From: Gracilibacillus lacisalsi DSM 19029
GTDB taxonomy: Bacteria; Bacillota; Bacilli; Bacillales; Amphibacillaceae
Assembly (NCBI RefSeq): GCF_000377765.1
Contig: NZ_KB898663.1
Span: 1 to 64,000, forward strand
Reading direction: 5' to 3'
Length of the DNA stretch: 64,000 bases
In this document: positions 55,817 through 64,000 of the stretch, piece by piece
Position numbering within the stretch: position 1 is the stretch's first letter
How the letters are laid out: each line of letters starts with the position of its first letter
Position numbers and translations under genes: made by a program
Notes under the pieces: generated by a model
The model's database searches: none
Told to the model about the DNA's origin: nothing
What the model saw: only the letters and a program-made list of their open reading frames with translations

Positions 55817-57322
55817 ATGATAAGGAAAAAAATCTCCCACAAACGCAATCAACATAAACACCCTAAAAAAGACGTAAACAATTTTGATGACTTATTCCAT
55901 CTTATGAAAGCTAGTGATGATTTTAAGCATTTTACGTTAGGAAACGTAAATAATATTGAACTCTTCTATTTTCAATCATTAGTCAATTTAGACAAGCTTG
56001 AAGTTTCTCTTTTTGGAAAATTAAAAGACGCTAAGATTGATAATCTTGATGTATTAGAAAACATGCTACCTTTTTCAGAGACAGAATTGACTTCAGATTT
56101 AACCATCATTGAAGAAAAATTATTGACCGGTTATATGGCGCTAAAACTTACGAATAATAGTCAAAATATATTGCTGATCCCTGCTAAATTTGAAGTTGAT
56201 CGAGATGTATCTCAGCCTGAAATCGAATTTAGTGTTATCGGCCCTAAGCTCGCTTTCATCGAAGATATCAATACGAACATTAATCTCATCCGAAAAAGAG
56301 TAAAATTACCACAATTACATGTTAAAAATGTTGAAGTAGGCAAAATTACCAAAACGAATGTTGCCATCACCTATATAGATGGAATCGCTAATCAAGATAA
56401 TGTCGATACCATCATACAAAGAATATCCGAAATAGAATATGATCAGATCATGGACAGTTCTTTTATTTCACAGATGATATCTGACAATTCTCAATCACCA
56501 TTCCCACAATTAATGGATACCGAACGACCAGACCGGGTCAGTAGTGCTTTAGTGGAAGGAAAAGTTGCCATCGTCGTTGATGGATCTCCACACGTTTTAA
56601 TCGCACCGACTACATTAGTTGAATTTTTTGCTTCCTATGAAGATTACTTCTTAACATGGCCGATTGCCAGTGCATTTCGTATTATACGTATATGTGCAGT
56701 TATCTTTTCTGTTCTGATCACACCAATGTATGTTGCCGTGTTAACTTATCATTATCATATTGTTCCTGGAGATCTTTTAGGGACCTTGGTTTCTTCTAGA
56801 AAGGATATTCCATTCCCGCCGATACTGGAGGTTTTAATTTTAGAATTAACGATCGAATTATTACGTGAAGCAGGTGCACGTCTTCCAACGAAAATCGGCC
56901 AAACCATCGGTATTGTTGGTGGTATTGTAATCGGGACAGCAGCAGTAGAAGCAGGACTTACCAGTAATGTATTACTTATATTAATCGCATTAGCCGCACT
57001 TGCTTCCTTTACTACACCTATTTATCGGATTGGTAATACGATACGATTACTACGTTTTCCATTTATTATATTTGCCCAAATGTGGGGGCTTATTGGCATT
57101 ACAATTGCAGCAATGTTTCTCATCACACATTTGTTAAGGTTAACTTCACTCGGAAGACCGTTTCTGGAGCCTTTATACCCTCCTCGTTGGAGAGACTTGA
57201 AAGATGCTGTGATTCGATTTCCATTTAATATACAAGGCTCAAGACCTATTATTACTACAGCAACCGATAAACATCGGCTCAATACGAATAGAACGAGGTT
57301 AAAACGAGGAAAGCGAAAGTAG
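55817..57322 (+). CDS. Spore germination protein, GerA family A subunit
   Basis: The A subunit of a GerA-type nutrient germinant receptor, located in the spore inner membrane, 501 residues. A basic N-terminus leads into the soluble N-terminal domain (about residues 25-285, with MDTERPDRVSSALVEGKVAI and VDGSPHVLIAPTTLVEFF). A membrane part follows with about five helices, containing LGTLVSSRKDIPFPPILEVL (20 residues) and the conserved GQTIGIVGGIVIGTAAVEAG. Which germinant it senses cannot be told. It is the first gene of an A-B-C operon. Confidence 0.93.
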   Translation: MIRKKISHKRNQHKHPKKDVNNFDDLFHLMKASDDFKHFTLGNVNNIELFYFQSLVNLDKLEVSLFGKLKDAKIDNLDVLENMLPFSETELTSDLTIIEEKLLTGYMALKLTNNSQNILLIPAKFEVDRDVSQPEIEFSVIGPKLAFIEDINTNINLIRKRVKLPQLHVKNVEVGKITKTNVAITYIDGIANQDNVDTIIQRISEIEYDQIMDSSFISQMISDNSQSPFPQLMDTERPDRVSSALVEGKVAIVVDGSPHVLIAPTTLVEFFASYEDYFLTWPIASAFRIIRICAVIFSVLITPMYVAVLTYHYHIVPGDLLGTLVSSRKDIPFPPILEVLILELTIELLREAGARLPTKIGQTIGIVGGIVIGTAAVEAGLTSNVLLILIALAALASFTTPIYRIGNTIRLLRFPFIIFAQMWGLIGITIAAMFLITHLLRLTSLGRPFLEPLYPPRWRDLKDAVIRFPFNIQGSRPIITTATDKHRLNTNRTRLKRGKRK

Positions 57323-57329
57323 GTTGATC

Positions 57330-58433
57330 ATGAATCATTTCAAACCGGATATCACCCAGATGATTTCCCCCTTTTTGTTACTCTTTATTATTCATGCAAC
57401 TCAAATCGGAGAAGGAATATTAAGTTTCGAACGGCAAATTTCAAGTATCGCCGGTTATGACTCCTGGATTAGCGTTATTCTAACCGGTGTACTTACAACT
57501 CTCATTGTCGTGATTATATGGAAAATTGTCGGAGAAGAACAAACTGACTTCATGGCAATTCATCAGTATATATTTGGTATTATATTAGGAAGATTGTTAA
57601 CTTTTTTATTCAGTTTATATCTGTTTGCTGTCTCGATGATTGTATTAGTTTCCTATATCGAAATTATTCAAATTTGGTTCTTCCCTGACATGTCGATCCA
57701 TTTTTTTATGTTTATTTTACTCATGTTAGTCCTATATATTTGTTTAGGTGGATTTCGAATCGTGGCCGGTTTCGCGTTTTTCAGTGTCTTTGTCACTGGT
57801 TTTTTAGCAATTTTTAAGTATAAGGCTTTTACAGATGGCCATTTTAATAATTTGTTACCTGTTTTTAATACGCCAGCCAAAGATATCATTCTTGCTATGG
57901 AACCAATGTCCTTTAGTTTACTAGGCATTGAATTAATTTTAATCTACGCACCGTTTATACATCGTTTTCAATCTGGATTAAAGTGGGCCATTTCAAGTAA
58001 TATGTTTACAACTTTCGTCTACTTTTTTTCTGCCATTGCGATATTTATGTATTACAATGAGCAACATATTCAGTTTATATCCTGGCCCACTCTACAATTA
58101 TGGAAGGTTATTAACTTTCCGATTATCGAAAGGTTTGAATATGTTGGAATCAGCTTACACTTGATCGCCATCATCGCAACCAGTTGTTTATATTTTTGGG
58201 CAAGTATGCAATGTTTTCATCGGTTAACCAGATTCTCTTTCCGGAAAATTAGCATCTTTTGTGCCCTTATAGGGATTTCAAGTGTTCATTTTATTCACAA
58301 TTTTCTTATTATTGAAAAAATAACGCTTACCCTATCACGGATTGGGATGATACTATTATTTGTCTATATTCCTTTATTATATGTTTGCCATAAAATTGCA
58401 GCAGGAGTGAAGAAAAAACATGCGAACAAATAG
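57330..58433 (+). CDS. Spore germination protein, GerB-type permease subunit
   Basis: The B subunit of the receptor, 367 residues, an amino-acid permease-fold (APC) protein with about ten helices. FLLLFIIHATQIGEGILSFE (20 residues) near the N-terminus, EQTDFMAIHQYIFG and the C-terminal GMILLFVYIPLLYVCHKI fit GerAB/YndE-like proteins. B subunits bind the germinant. The gene starts 7 bp after the A gene and overlaps the C gene by 14 bp, so all three are co-translated. Confidence 0.92.
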   Translation: MNHFKPDITQMISPFLLLFIIHATQIGEGILSFERQISSIAGYDSWISVILTGVLTTLIVVIIWKIVGEEQTDFMAIHQYIFGIILGRLLTFLFSLYLFAVSMIVLVSYIEIIQIWFFPDMSIHFFMFILLMLVLYICLGGFRIVAGFAFFSVFVTGFLAIFKYKAFTDGHFNNLLPVFNTPAKDIILAMEPMSFSLLGIELILIYAPFIHRFQSGLKWAISSNMFTTFVYFFSAIAIFMYYNEQHIQFISWPTLQLWKVINFPIIERFEYVGISLHLIAIIATSCLYFWASMQCFHRLTRFSFRKISIFCALIGISSVHFIHNFLIIEKITLTLSRIGMILLFVYIPLLYVCHKIAAGVKKKHANK

Positions 58434-59499
58434 ATTATGGCCTATATTATTGTGTTGCTTAATATTATCAGGTTGTGTCAAAACTAAGATTCTTGATGAT
58501 GTCGAATTAATTATGACATTTGGTTTCGATTGGGATCCAACTTCGGAAAATTACAAAGGGACTGCTGTTGCTCCCGTATACGGTAAAAATGAGCAATCGG
58601 AATTGGGTGAAAATATCCGCTATACTGGTGAAGCAAAAACTTTTCAAGATATTAACTCGTTTATTCAAACCGAAGCCCCCTTTCAAGTAGAAGTCGGCAA
58701 TATTATAGATATTCTATTTGGCGAGGACCTTGCAAAGAAAGGGGTCGCGGAAATAATTTACGGAATTAATGAAATACCCGATCTAGGACGGGATATTAAC
58801 GTCGCGATTGTACAAGGAGATGCAGAAACACTGCTAAAAACGGATTATAAAATGGAATTAACCCTTTCACGCTTCATCGAGAAACTAATTCTAAATAATA
58901 GTAAATCCAATATTCCCAAAATGAATTTGCATCAATTTAATTATCGCTTAATAGGCGATGGAATGGACCCTTTCCTTCCCATCTTAAGACAAAGCGAAAC
59001 GTCTATCGATATAGTAACTTTGGGTATGATGAAAGATGATAAATTGGTTCATCAAATTCCCTACGAGCAATTTTTCACCTTTAAATTATTATATGAAGAT
59101 TGTGAAGACCATACGTATGAATTTGAATGGGAAGAAAAAAACAAAACAGTCGCCATTAGCTCGATTCGCTCGACAAAAAGTTTACATTGGAAATCCAAAA
59201 ATGAGGTAGTTATTAAGGCCGATATCATTGGTACGTTAACAGAGTCAAAAAAAGGGGAAATTAAATCTTTTGCAGCAAAAAAAGAATTAGAACAGGCTGT
59301 TACGAAAAAACTGGAAGAAGAAGCGAATCAATTAATCCAGACTTTTCAAGACTTAGAAATTGATCCGCTCATGGTTGGTGCTTCTGCCAAAAGTAAATTT
59401 AGAGATTGGAATCGGAAAGAATGGGAATCTCAATATTCAGAAATAACGATTACCCCTGACATCTCATTCGAATTAGATTTAAGTAACATTGTACAATAA
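58420..59499 (+). CDS. Spore germination protein, GerC-type lipoprotein subunit
   Basis: The C subunit, a 359-residue lipoprotein. The signal peptide ends in the lipobox LILSGC with the Cys at residue 18. The mature protein has VELIMTFGFDWDPTSENYKG and a C-terminal Ger(x)C domain with LEEEANQLIQTFQDLEIDPL. Final residues are ITPDISFELDLSNIVQ. It completes the gerA-B-C operon. No clear SigG promoter could be defended in the short 34-bp gap between the acyl-CoA dehydrogenase frame and the operon. Confidence 0.92.
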   Translation: MRTNRLWPILLCCLILSGCVKTKILDDVELIMTFGFDWDPTSENYKGTAVAPVYGKNEQSELGENIRYTGEAKTFQDINSFIQTEAPFQVEVGNIIDILFGEDLAKKGVAEIIYGINEIPDLGRDINVAIVQGDAETLLKTDYKMELTLSRFIEKLILNNSKSNIPKMNLHQFNYRLIGDGMDPFLPILRQSETSIDIVTLGMMKDDKLVHQIPYEQFFTFKLLYEDCEDHTYEFEWEEKNKTVAISSIRSTKSLHWKSKNEVVIKADIIGTLTESKKGEIKSFAAKKELEQAVTKKLEEEANQLIQTFQDLEIDPLMVGASAKSKFRDWNRKEWESQYSEITITPDISFELDLSNIVQ

Positions 59500-59566
59500 T
59501 AAGCCCTCCTTTGTTTCCTTCTTACCATTTTTTTGTTATAGTATATCGTGCTAGGAGGCGAATACG

Positions 59567-60199
59567 ATGTTACAAAATATGGCTCGATCATTTGTTATAT
59601 ATATCATAGGTATTATTACGTTAACATTAGGAATTTCATTAACGATTCAATCACAATTAGGAGCATCACCTTTTGATGCCTTATTAGTTGGTTTGTTTCG
59701 AACATTCGGATTGACCATTGGCAGCTGGGAAATCATCGTCGGCTTTACCATCGTCATGATCAATGCGATTGCAATCAAAGCAAAGCCTGAATGGTTTGCC
59801 ATGTTAACTTCATTCATTACAGGGCTTGGGATTGATTCATGGCTATTTATCCAAGGATCTTGGCTAACTCCCGATAATTGGTTGGAGCAATCAGTCATAC
59901 TACTATTTGGCATCATTTTCAGCGGAATTGGTATTGCCATCTATTTAGAATCTAGCTTCGCACCAAATCCGATGGATCGCTCGATGGTTATTATAACGGA
60001 TAAAACCGGCTTGTCGTTTGGGATATCTCGTGCTATTATCAGTATTGCTTTAGTGATCGTCGCCCTCCTCTTTCAAGGCGATGTTGGAATTGGTACCTTA
60101 GTAAATGCATTATGTACTGGTGTTATTATTCAAGCATTACGGCCATATATTGTTTTAGTTAAACAAAAATACGTTGTTCCCGGTATGAAAGCAAGTTAA
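59567..60199 (+). CDS. YczE/YyaS family membrane protein
   Basis: A 210-residue integral membrane protein with about five to six helices. LGISLTIQSQLGASPFDALL near residue 25 and LESSFAPNPMDRSMVIITDK near residue 125 are the paired motifs of the YczE/YitT-like group, whose function is unknown. In B. subtilis yczE lies next to the surfactin operon and affects lipopeptide production, but that context is missing here. CTAGGAGGCG precedes the ATG. Confidence 0.85.
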   Translation: MLQNMARSFVIYIIGIITLTLGISLTIQSQLGASPFDALLVGLFRTFGLTIGSWEIIVGFTIVMINAIAIKAKPEWFAMLTSFITGLGIDSWLFIQGSWLTPDNWLEQSVILLFGIIFSGIGIAIYLESSFAPNPMDRSMVIITDKTGLSFGISRAIISIALVIVALLFQGDVGIGTLVNALCTGVIIQALRPYIVLVKQKYVVPGMKAS

Positions 60200-60264
60200 T
60201 AATTAAATGTTAAGTTGATCTGCGGATTCGTTTAGTAGTCATTATGGCATTATATCAACTGCTT

Positions 60265-60655
60265 GACCACCGCTCCGGCTGCCCACTTCCCTTTCCTTGT
60301 GGTTTCCTTTCAGCTAACTTTTTCGAGCCAAAACCGCTCGAAAAAGTGGATCTTCAGGTCAAACAAATTCCACAACTCTAGCATGAAGTAACATTGCTGC
60401 TTTTATACTTATGGATAGCGATTCTTGCTCTTATCCATTTTATAAAAATCAACCTATTACTTCTGACAAGAATGGTTGCACCTTCTCATAGCGGAGACTA
60501 ATTACGGAGACTCCTGTGGGAATAGCACGTGCCAAAAATCCACTTTGCAAACTGTTTTTCTTTGCAAAGTTAGTTGAGGCTGTGCCCACAGAAAGCGAAG
60601 TAATTAGTCGGAGCTTTGGCAAACACACATAAAATATGTCAAAATAACTACTTCG
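60265..60655 (+). repeat. Repeat family A + B pair, partly truncated
   Basis: The 60200-60702 gap holds no gene. Family A at 60265-60375 keeps the left arm (GGCTGCCCACTTCC) and the central stem (AACTTTTTCGAGC / GCTCGAAAAAGT) but lacks the outer right arm. Family B at about 60489-60618 is complete: arms GACTAATTACGGAG / GAAGTAATTAGTC and central stem TTTGCAAA. On the right, ATATGTCAAAATAACTACTT is the inverse of the GAAGTAATTTTGACAT flank in other copies. Terminal repeats are eroded. Confidence 0.72.
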
Positions 60656-60702
60656 TTAAACACGGTCATTGCACTGATTATATACACTTTTACCTTTCGA
60701 GC

Positions 60703-60737
60703 AAAAACCCGTTATCTGGACTGATAACGGGTTTTTC
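60703..60737. terminator. Terminator of the cheX-cheW-cheY operon
   Basis: Perfect stem AAAAACCCGTTATC/GATAACGGGTTTTT with a 6-nt loop and T runs on both strands, about 40 bp after the cheY stop. Confidence 0.93.
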
Positions 60738-60773
60738 TAGACGATAACAAAGCCATCGTACAGCTTCTGTTAT

Positions 60774-61130
60774 TTATAATAACTTATCCAATGTTTCCTT
60801 TACACGGTCTTCTGTAAATGGTTTTACAATAAAATCAGAAGCTCCTGCTTTTATCGCGTCTAACACCATTTGTTGTTGCCCCATTGCAGAACACATAATA
60901 ATCGTTGCATTGGAATCTTTACCTTTTATCTCTTTCGTTGCCTCTACCCCATTCATTTCTGGCATGGTAATATCCATGGAAACAATATCAGGTTGTAATT
61001 CTTCATACATATTTGCTGCTTGTTGTCCGTTCTCTGCTTCTCCAACTACTTCATGTCCTAAATTCGTAAAAATATTTTTTAATTGCATGCGCATAAATGC
61101 AGCATCATCTACAATTAATACTCGTGCCAA
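60774..61130 (-). CDS. cheY: Chemotaxis response regulator CheY
   Basis: A single receiver domain of 118 residues. The acidic pair is in VLIVDDAAFMRMQL, the phosphorylated Asp in IVSMDITMPEMNGVEA (about residue 54), the Thr/Ser switch in MCSAMGQQQ and the Lys in DFIVKPF. Such CheY proteins bind the flagellar motor switch. The start is a TTG after GGAGGGGAATACC. It is the last gene of a three-gene set after cheW. Confidence 0.92.
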   Translation of the reverse strand: MARVLIVDDAAFMRMQLKNIFTNLGHEVVGEAENGQQAANMYEELQPDIVSMDITMPEMNGVEATKEIKGKDSNATIIMCSAMGQQQMVLDAIKAGASDFIVKPFTEDRVKETLDKLL

Positions 61131-61160
61131 GGTATTCCCCTCCGTTGATATATGTAATTT

Positions 61161-61628
61161 TTATTCATCCACTACTTGTTGCACTTCATTGATCTCATCC
61201 ACACTTAATACATAATCAAGGTCTAATAAAAGCAGCATACCCCTATCTTCTAGTTTGGCCACTCCTTTTATATATTGATAATCAACGCCTTTTACTAACT
61301 CTGGTGCGTCTTCCACTACTTCAGGTGAAATATCAATTACATCTGTCGCTTCATCCACGATTAAACCTACCTGGACTTCACGAACGTTTGCAATTAATAC
61401 TCTAGTCTGTTCCGTAGGCTCAGCCTCTTCCATTCCTAGTCGCGTACGCAAATCGATAATCGGGGTCACACTACCACGTAAATTGATAATTCCTTTAATA
61501 AAATCAGATGTCTGTGGTAATGAAACAATCTCTTCTAGCCTTTCAATCGAGCGAATTTGATCAATATTTGCACCGTATTCTTGATTCTTTAATTTAAAAA
61601 TAATTGTTTTAGTTATTGTTCCTTCCAT
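61161..61628 (-). CDS. cheW: Chemotaxis coupling protein CheW (CheV-like lacking a receiver)
   Basis: A 155-residue CheW domain that links chemoreceptors to the CheA kinase. Conserved segments are FKLKNQEYGANIDQIRSIER, FIKGIINLRGSVTPIIDLRT (20 residues), RVLIANVREVQVGLIVDEAT and EDRGMLLLLDLDYVLS. There is no receiver domain, so it is CheW and not CheV. It lies between cheX and cheY, with gaps of 17 and 30 bp. No cheA is in the window. Confidence 0.93.
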   Translation of the reverse strand: MEGTITKTIIFKLKNQEYGANIDQIRSIERLEEIVSLPQTSDFIKGIINLRGSVTPIIDLRTRLGMEEAEPTEQTRVLIANVREVQVGLIVDEATDVIDISPEVVEDAPELVKGVDYQYIKGVAKLEDRGMLLLLDLDYVLSVDEINEVQQVVDE

Positions 61629-61645
61629 TATATCGTCACCAGCCT

Positions 61646-62113
61646 TTATTGATTTAATAAAAGTGACATTTTCATATCACCAATGCTTGGATAGTGAATT
61701 TCTACCTCAAGTATTCTTTTAAAACCAGATAAATTTGCATTACCACTAATAATTGTTGGATGCGTTATATCTGTATCAATTCCTGCATTTGCTAAGTGAG
61801 TAGAAAGTCCACCTGCTAACATATTACCTAATTCACCTGAGAAGGAATCTAACATCTCTTCTGACAACTGCATACCATACAAAGCTTCTCCAATCGAACT
61901 GAATACATGATGTTCTGCTTGAATTAATAAATCCCCTTTGAATGTTCCACTATACCCTATCAATACGCCATACTCTACATTCAATGGACTAGTAGTGATT
62001 TTTGGTGATTCAAACTGATGTTCAACTGGTACAACATTTTTAATAGATTGAACAGATCCATTGTATAATTCTTTGATGACCTCATTTGTATTCACTTCCG
62101 TTGATGATGACAT
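61646..62113 (-). CDS. cheX: CheX-like CheY-P phosphatase
   Basis: A 155-residue protein of the CheC/CheX family that dephosphorylates CheY-P. The catalytic Glu-x-x-Asn motif is in SFSGELGNMLAGGLSTHL (about residues 95-112). LIGYSGTFKGDLLIQAEHHV is the strand region shared with CheX. Unlike CheC it has one active-site copy. The start at 62113 lies 8 nt after GGAG; the ATG at 62119 is too close. It is the first gene of cheX-cheW-cheY. Confidence 0.87.
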   Translation of the reverse strand: MSSSTEVNTNEVIKELYNGSVQSIKNVVPVEHQFESPKITTSPLNVEYGVLIGYSGTFKGDLLIQAEHHVFSSIGEALYGMQLSEEMLDSFSGELGNMLAGGLSTHLANAGIDTDITHPTIISGNANLSGFKRILEVEIHYPSIGDMKMSLLLNQ

Positions 62114-62429
62114 ATTCATTTCTCCTTAATCTTATCTAGTAAAATTTAATCAGTTCTCACATTCCATAATACCTAATGATAAGACAATATACAACATCAT
62201 CAATCAATTTGAAGTAAATATTATGATTTTTTAGTTATAATTATATCATAAAAAAGACCTATTTAAATAAGTATTTTTCCCTATTTTTAGAAATAACAAT
62301 GGACCTATGTAATAATCATCATCACTATGAATATAAAATAATGAACTAAAAGTATCATCATTACATCATCTATTCAGCTGAAAACATAGCCCAGTTAGTT
62401 ACATTCTAACTAACTGATGCTTTAAAGAT

Positions 62430-63004
62430 ACAAACTGCGAAGTAATGTGGTAATTAGATGTGCGTTCACCTAAGAGATTATTTTGAAATATATCGTGATG
62501 ATAACTACCACTCCGGCTGCCCACTTCCCTTTCCGTGGGGTTTGCCCTTCAGCTAACTTTTTCGAGCAAAAACCGCTCGAAAAAGTGGATCTTCAGGTCA
62601 AACAGGTCCCACAGGAGTTGAAGTGGGCGGCCTTCGTTAAGATATGCTCCACAACACTTATCCGAAATTAGCCAGTCGATTTCTCCACCCTATGTAGTGT
62701 AGGGGTACGACTATGCTAAAGGGGCATTCACAGCCGTTTAGTACTGTAATTAAACAGAAAATTTTAGTCCCGTGAGTTCATTTCTTTCTATAATCAGAGA
62801 ACCAAAATAGCGTAGGCAGAATACGGAGACTCCTGTGGGAACTCACGCGAGCCGAAGATCCACTTGGTAAAGTGCTTTTCTTTACCAAGTTAGCTGAGGC
62901 CGTGCCCACGGAAAGCGCAGTATTCTGCCGAAGCGGTTTGTCTGCTCTCTCTAAGTCAAGAATGGAAGAGAGCAATTCCTTGTCCATGTTACTGCGCAGT
63001 TTGT
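62430..63004. mobile_element. MITE-like composite element, copy 2 (best preserved)
   Basis: A 575-bp element that fills most of the 62120-63090 gap. Its ends (62430-62450 and 62984-63004) are inverted repeats identical at 18 of 21 positions, with core ACTGCGAAGTAATG. Palindrome A is at 62515-62632 (arms GGCTGCCCACTTCC / GAAGTGGGCGGCC) and palindrome B at 62815-62929 (GGCAGAATAC / GTATTCTGCC; central stem CTTGGTAAAG / CTTTACCAAG). The A-B spacer is about 85 percent similar by eye to that of copy 1. No obvious target-site duplication was found. The stretch 62120-62429 holds only the cheX upstream region. Confidence 0.8.
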
Positions 63005-63029
63005 GGATGATGTGCACCGTTTTTTTAAA

Positions 63030-63063
63030 CAAATACCCCGTTCCACTGGAGATGGAACGAGGT
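63030..63063 (-). terminator. Terminator of the siderophore-binding protein gene
   Basis: On the minus strand ACCTCGTTCCA/TGGAACGGGGT with a 7-nt loop, followed by ATTTGTTTAAA, about 30 bp after the stop. Confidence 0.82.
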
Positions 63064-63090
63064 GAATGATTGCTATCCAGCATCGTTTTA

Positions 63091-64000
63091 TTATTGAATT
63101 GCCTCTTTTACTTCGGTTGCCATTTCTTTAACGGAGACTAAACCTCCACCTGATACATACCAGAAGTTTGGATCTAAATAAATGATTTTATCATTTTGTG
63201 CTGCATTTGTTCCTTGCACTAGATCATTGTCTAATGTTTTTTCTGCAGATTCTTCTCCACCTACAATTGTATTACGATCCACAACGAATAAGTAGTCTGG
63301 ATTTGTTTCAGCGATATATTCAAAGCTTACATTTTGACCATGTGTAGCCACTTCAATATTGTCATCAGCTTGAGCAACACCTAATTCATCGTGGATCAAG
63401 CCAAAGCGTGAACCTGCTCCATATGCACTAACACTACCATCATTGGTTAAAACTATTAAACCTTTACCTTCTGAAGATTCATTAGTTGCTTTCACTTCAT
63501 CAACAACTGCTAATACTTCATCTAATTTCTCTGTTGCTTCTTCTTTAGCAAAAATCTCTGCTAAGGTTTCAACATTAGCCTGGAAAGATTCTAAATAATT
63601 GTCAGTATCTACCCCCATATAAATGGTTGGGGCTAACTCTGCTAAATCTTCATATACTTCAGATTGTCGACCAGAAATGATGATAAGGTCTGGATCAAGA
63701 ACAGCTAATGCTTCGAAATCTGGTTCTTTCAAAGAGCCAACGCTCGTATACTCTTCCCCTTCAAATTTTTCTAAGTGAGGAGGGAGATTTCCTTGAGGAA
63801 CACCTGCTACTTCAACACCTAGTTCATCTAATGTTTCTAGTGTACCATAATCAAACACCACGACTTTTTCCGGATTCACCGGTACCGTTGTTGTATCTAA
63901 TTCATGTTCTACTACAACTTCTGCCGGTTGTTCCTCATCTTCTGTTGCTCCTTCTGAGCTTTCTGCCTCTTCACCTGATTGACCCTCTGTTTCATTTGCC
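63091..64000 (-). CDS. Siderophore ABC transporter substrate-binding lipoprotein (5 prime end outside window)
   Basis: The gene runs off the right edge; the frame stays open to 64000, so the signal peptide and lipobox are not seen. The visible 302 residues begin with an acidic linker (about 35 residues rich in Glu, Ser, Ala), followed by the mature domain. VPVNPEKVVVFDYGTLETLD, then PDLIIISGRQSEVYEDLAEL, and FWYVSGGGLVSVKEMATEV are typical of the YclQ/FatB class that binds catecholate siderophores such as petrobactin. The acidic linker fits a salt-adapted exterior. Permease genes are not in the window. Confidence 0.9.
   Translation of the reverse strand, partial: ANETEGQSGEEAESSEGATEDEEQPAEVVVEHELDTTTVPVNPEKVVVFDYGTLETLDELGVEVAGVPQGNLPPHLEKFEGEEYTSVGSLKEPDFEALAVLDPDLIIISGRQSEVYEDLAELAPTIYMGVDTDNYLESFQANVETLAEIFAKEEATEKLDEVLAVVDEVKATNESSEGKGLIVLTNDGSVSAYGAGSRFGLIHDELGVAQADDNIEVATHGQNVSFEYIAETNPDYLFVVDRNTIVGGEESAEKTLDNDLVQGTNAAQNDKIIYLDPNFWYVSGGGLVSVKEMATEVKEAIQ

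Noticed and set aside
62483..63083. Frames of 62-101 aa on both strands near 62.5-63.1 kb
   Set aside because: They are contained in the second composite element and show the same repeat-derived peptides as those at 28.9 kb.

Overview
This window is chromosomal DNA from a low-GC, endospore-forming member of the Bacillaceae. The spore genes are a gerA-type germination operon, a CotY/CotZ coat protein, the cortex peptidase LytH, YutH and YunB. Gene content and order closely follow the yug-yui-yum-yut-yun-suf-yus stretch of the Bacillus subtilis chromosome. Acidic extracellular proteins (the tail of SodC, the linker of the siderophore-binding protein) suggest, weakly, a salt-tolerant relative such as Gracilibacillus or Oceanobacillus. 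The genus cannot be fixed from the sequence alone.

Layout. 1-9.3 kb: the end of an IS110-type transposase, yugN, pgi, yugI, a YugF-like hydrolase, patB, sodC, a stand-alone ptsH, deoD, yuiD, yuiC and yuiB. 9.7-20.8 kb: a type II NADH dehydrogenase, yumC, Fe-S assembly proteins (yutM, yutI), dapF, yuzB, the threonine operon hom-thrC-thrB, yutH and yutG. 21-28.7 kb: a molybdenum-cofactor region (mobA, then moaA-moeB-moeA-moaE-moaD-mobB) with an Fnr-type regulator, a second probable Fe-S regulator and yutE. A perfect FNR palindrome lies in front of moaA. 29.5-38.8 kb: yutD, lytH, a MetP/MetS sodium-coupled amino-acid importer, yunB, an HD-GYP protein, yunC-yunD-yunE and small membrane proteins. 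39-41.3 kb: a coat protein, yuzA, and an Erm(A)-like 23S rRNA methyltransferase preceded by two leader peptides and a four-segment attenuator. 41.5-49.4 kb: sufCDSUB and the yusE/yusF/gcvH/yusI genes, with a small gene that seems to start at ATT. 49.5-54.1 kb: a zinc-uptake operon with its own Zur box, continuing into two fluoride-channel genes, then uspA and a glycosyltransferase. 54.5-64 kb: an acyl-CoA dehydrogenase, the germination operon, a YczE-type membrane protein, a cheX-cheW-cheY cluster and a siderophore-binding lipoprotein cut by the window edge.

Most gaps without genes are filled by dispersed palindromic repeats. Family A (about 118 bp) and family B (about 115 bp) share short conserved boxes and usually occur as an A+B pair. 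In two copies (28.85 and 62.43 kb) the pair sits inside a 565-575 bp element with terminal inverted repeats, which looks like a non-autonomous mobile element. A third form (54.19 kb) carries only A. An unrelated family C (about 180 bp) has two direct units followed by two inverted units.

The strongest observation is the inducible macrolide-resistance locus. Both leader peptides resemble those I recall for erm(A) of Tn554, but the second is cut short by a stop codon just after its stalling motif, and no transposon genes lie beside it. Start codons were chosen by ribosome-binding-site position and family conservation. No database search was run, so family assignments rest on recognition of motifs and on remembered relatives.
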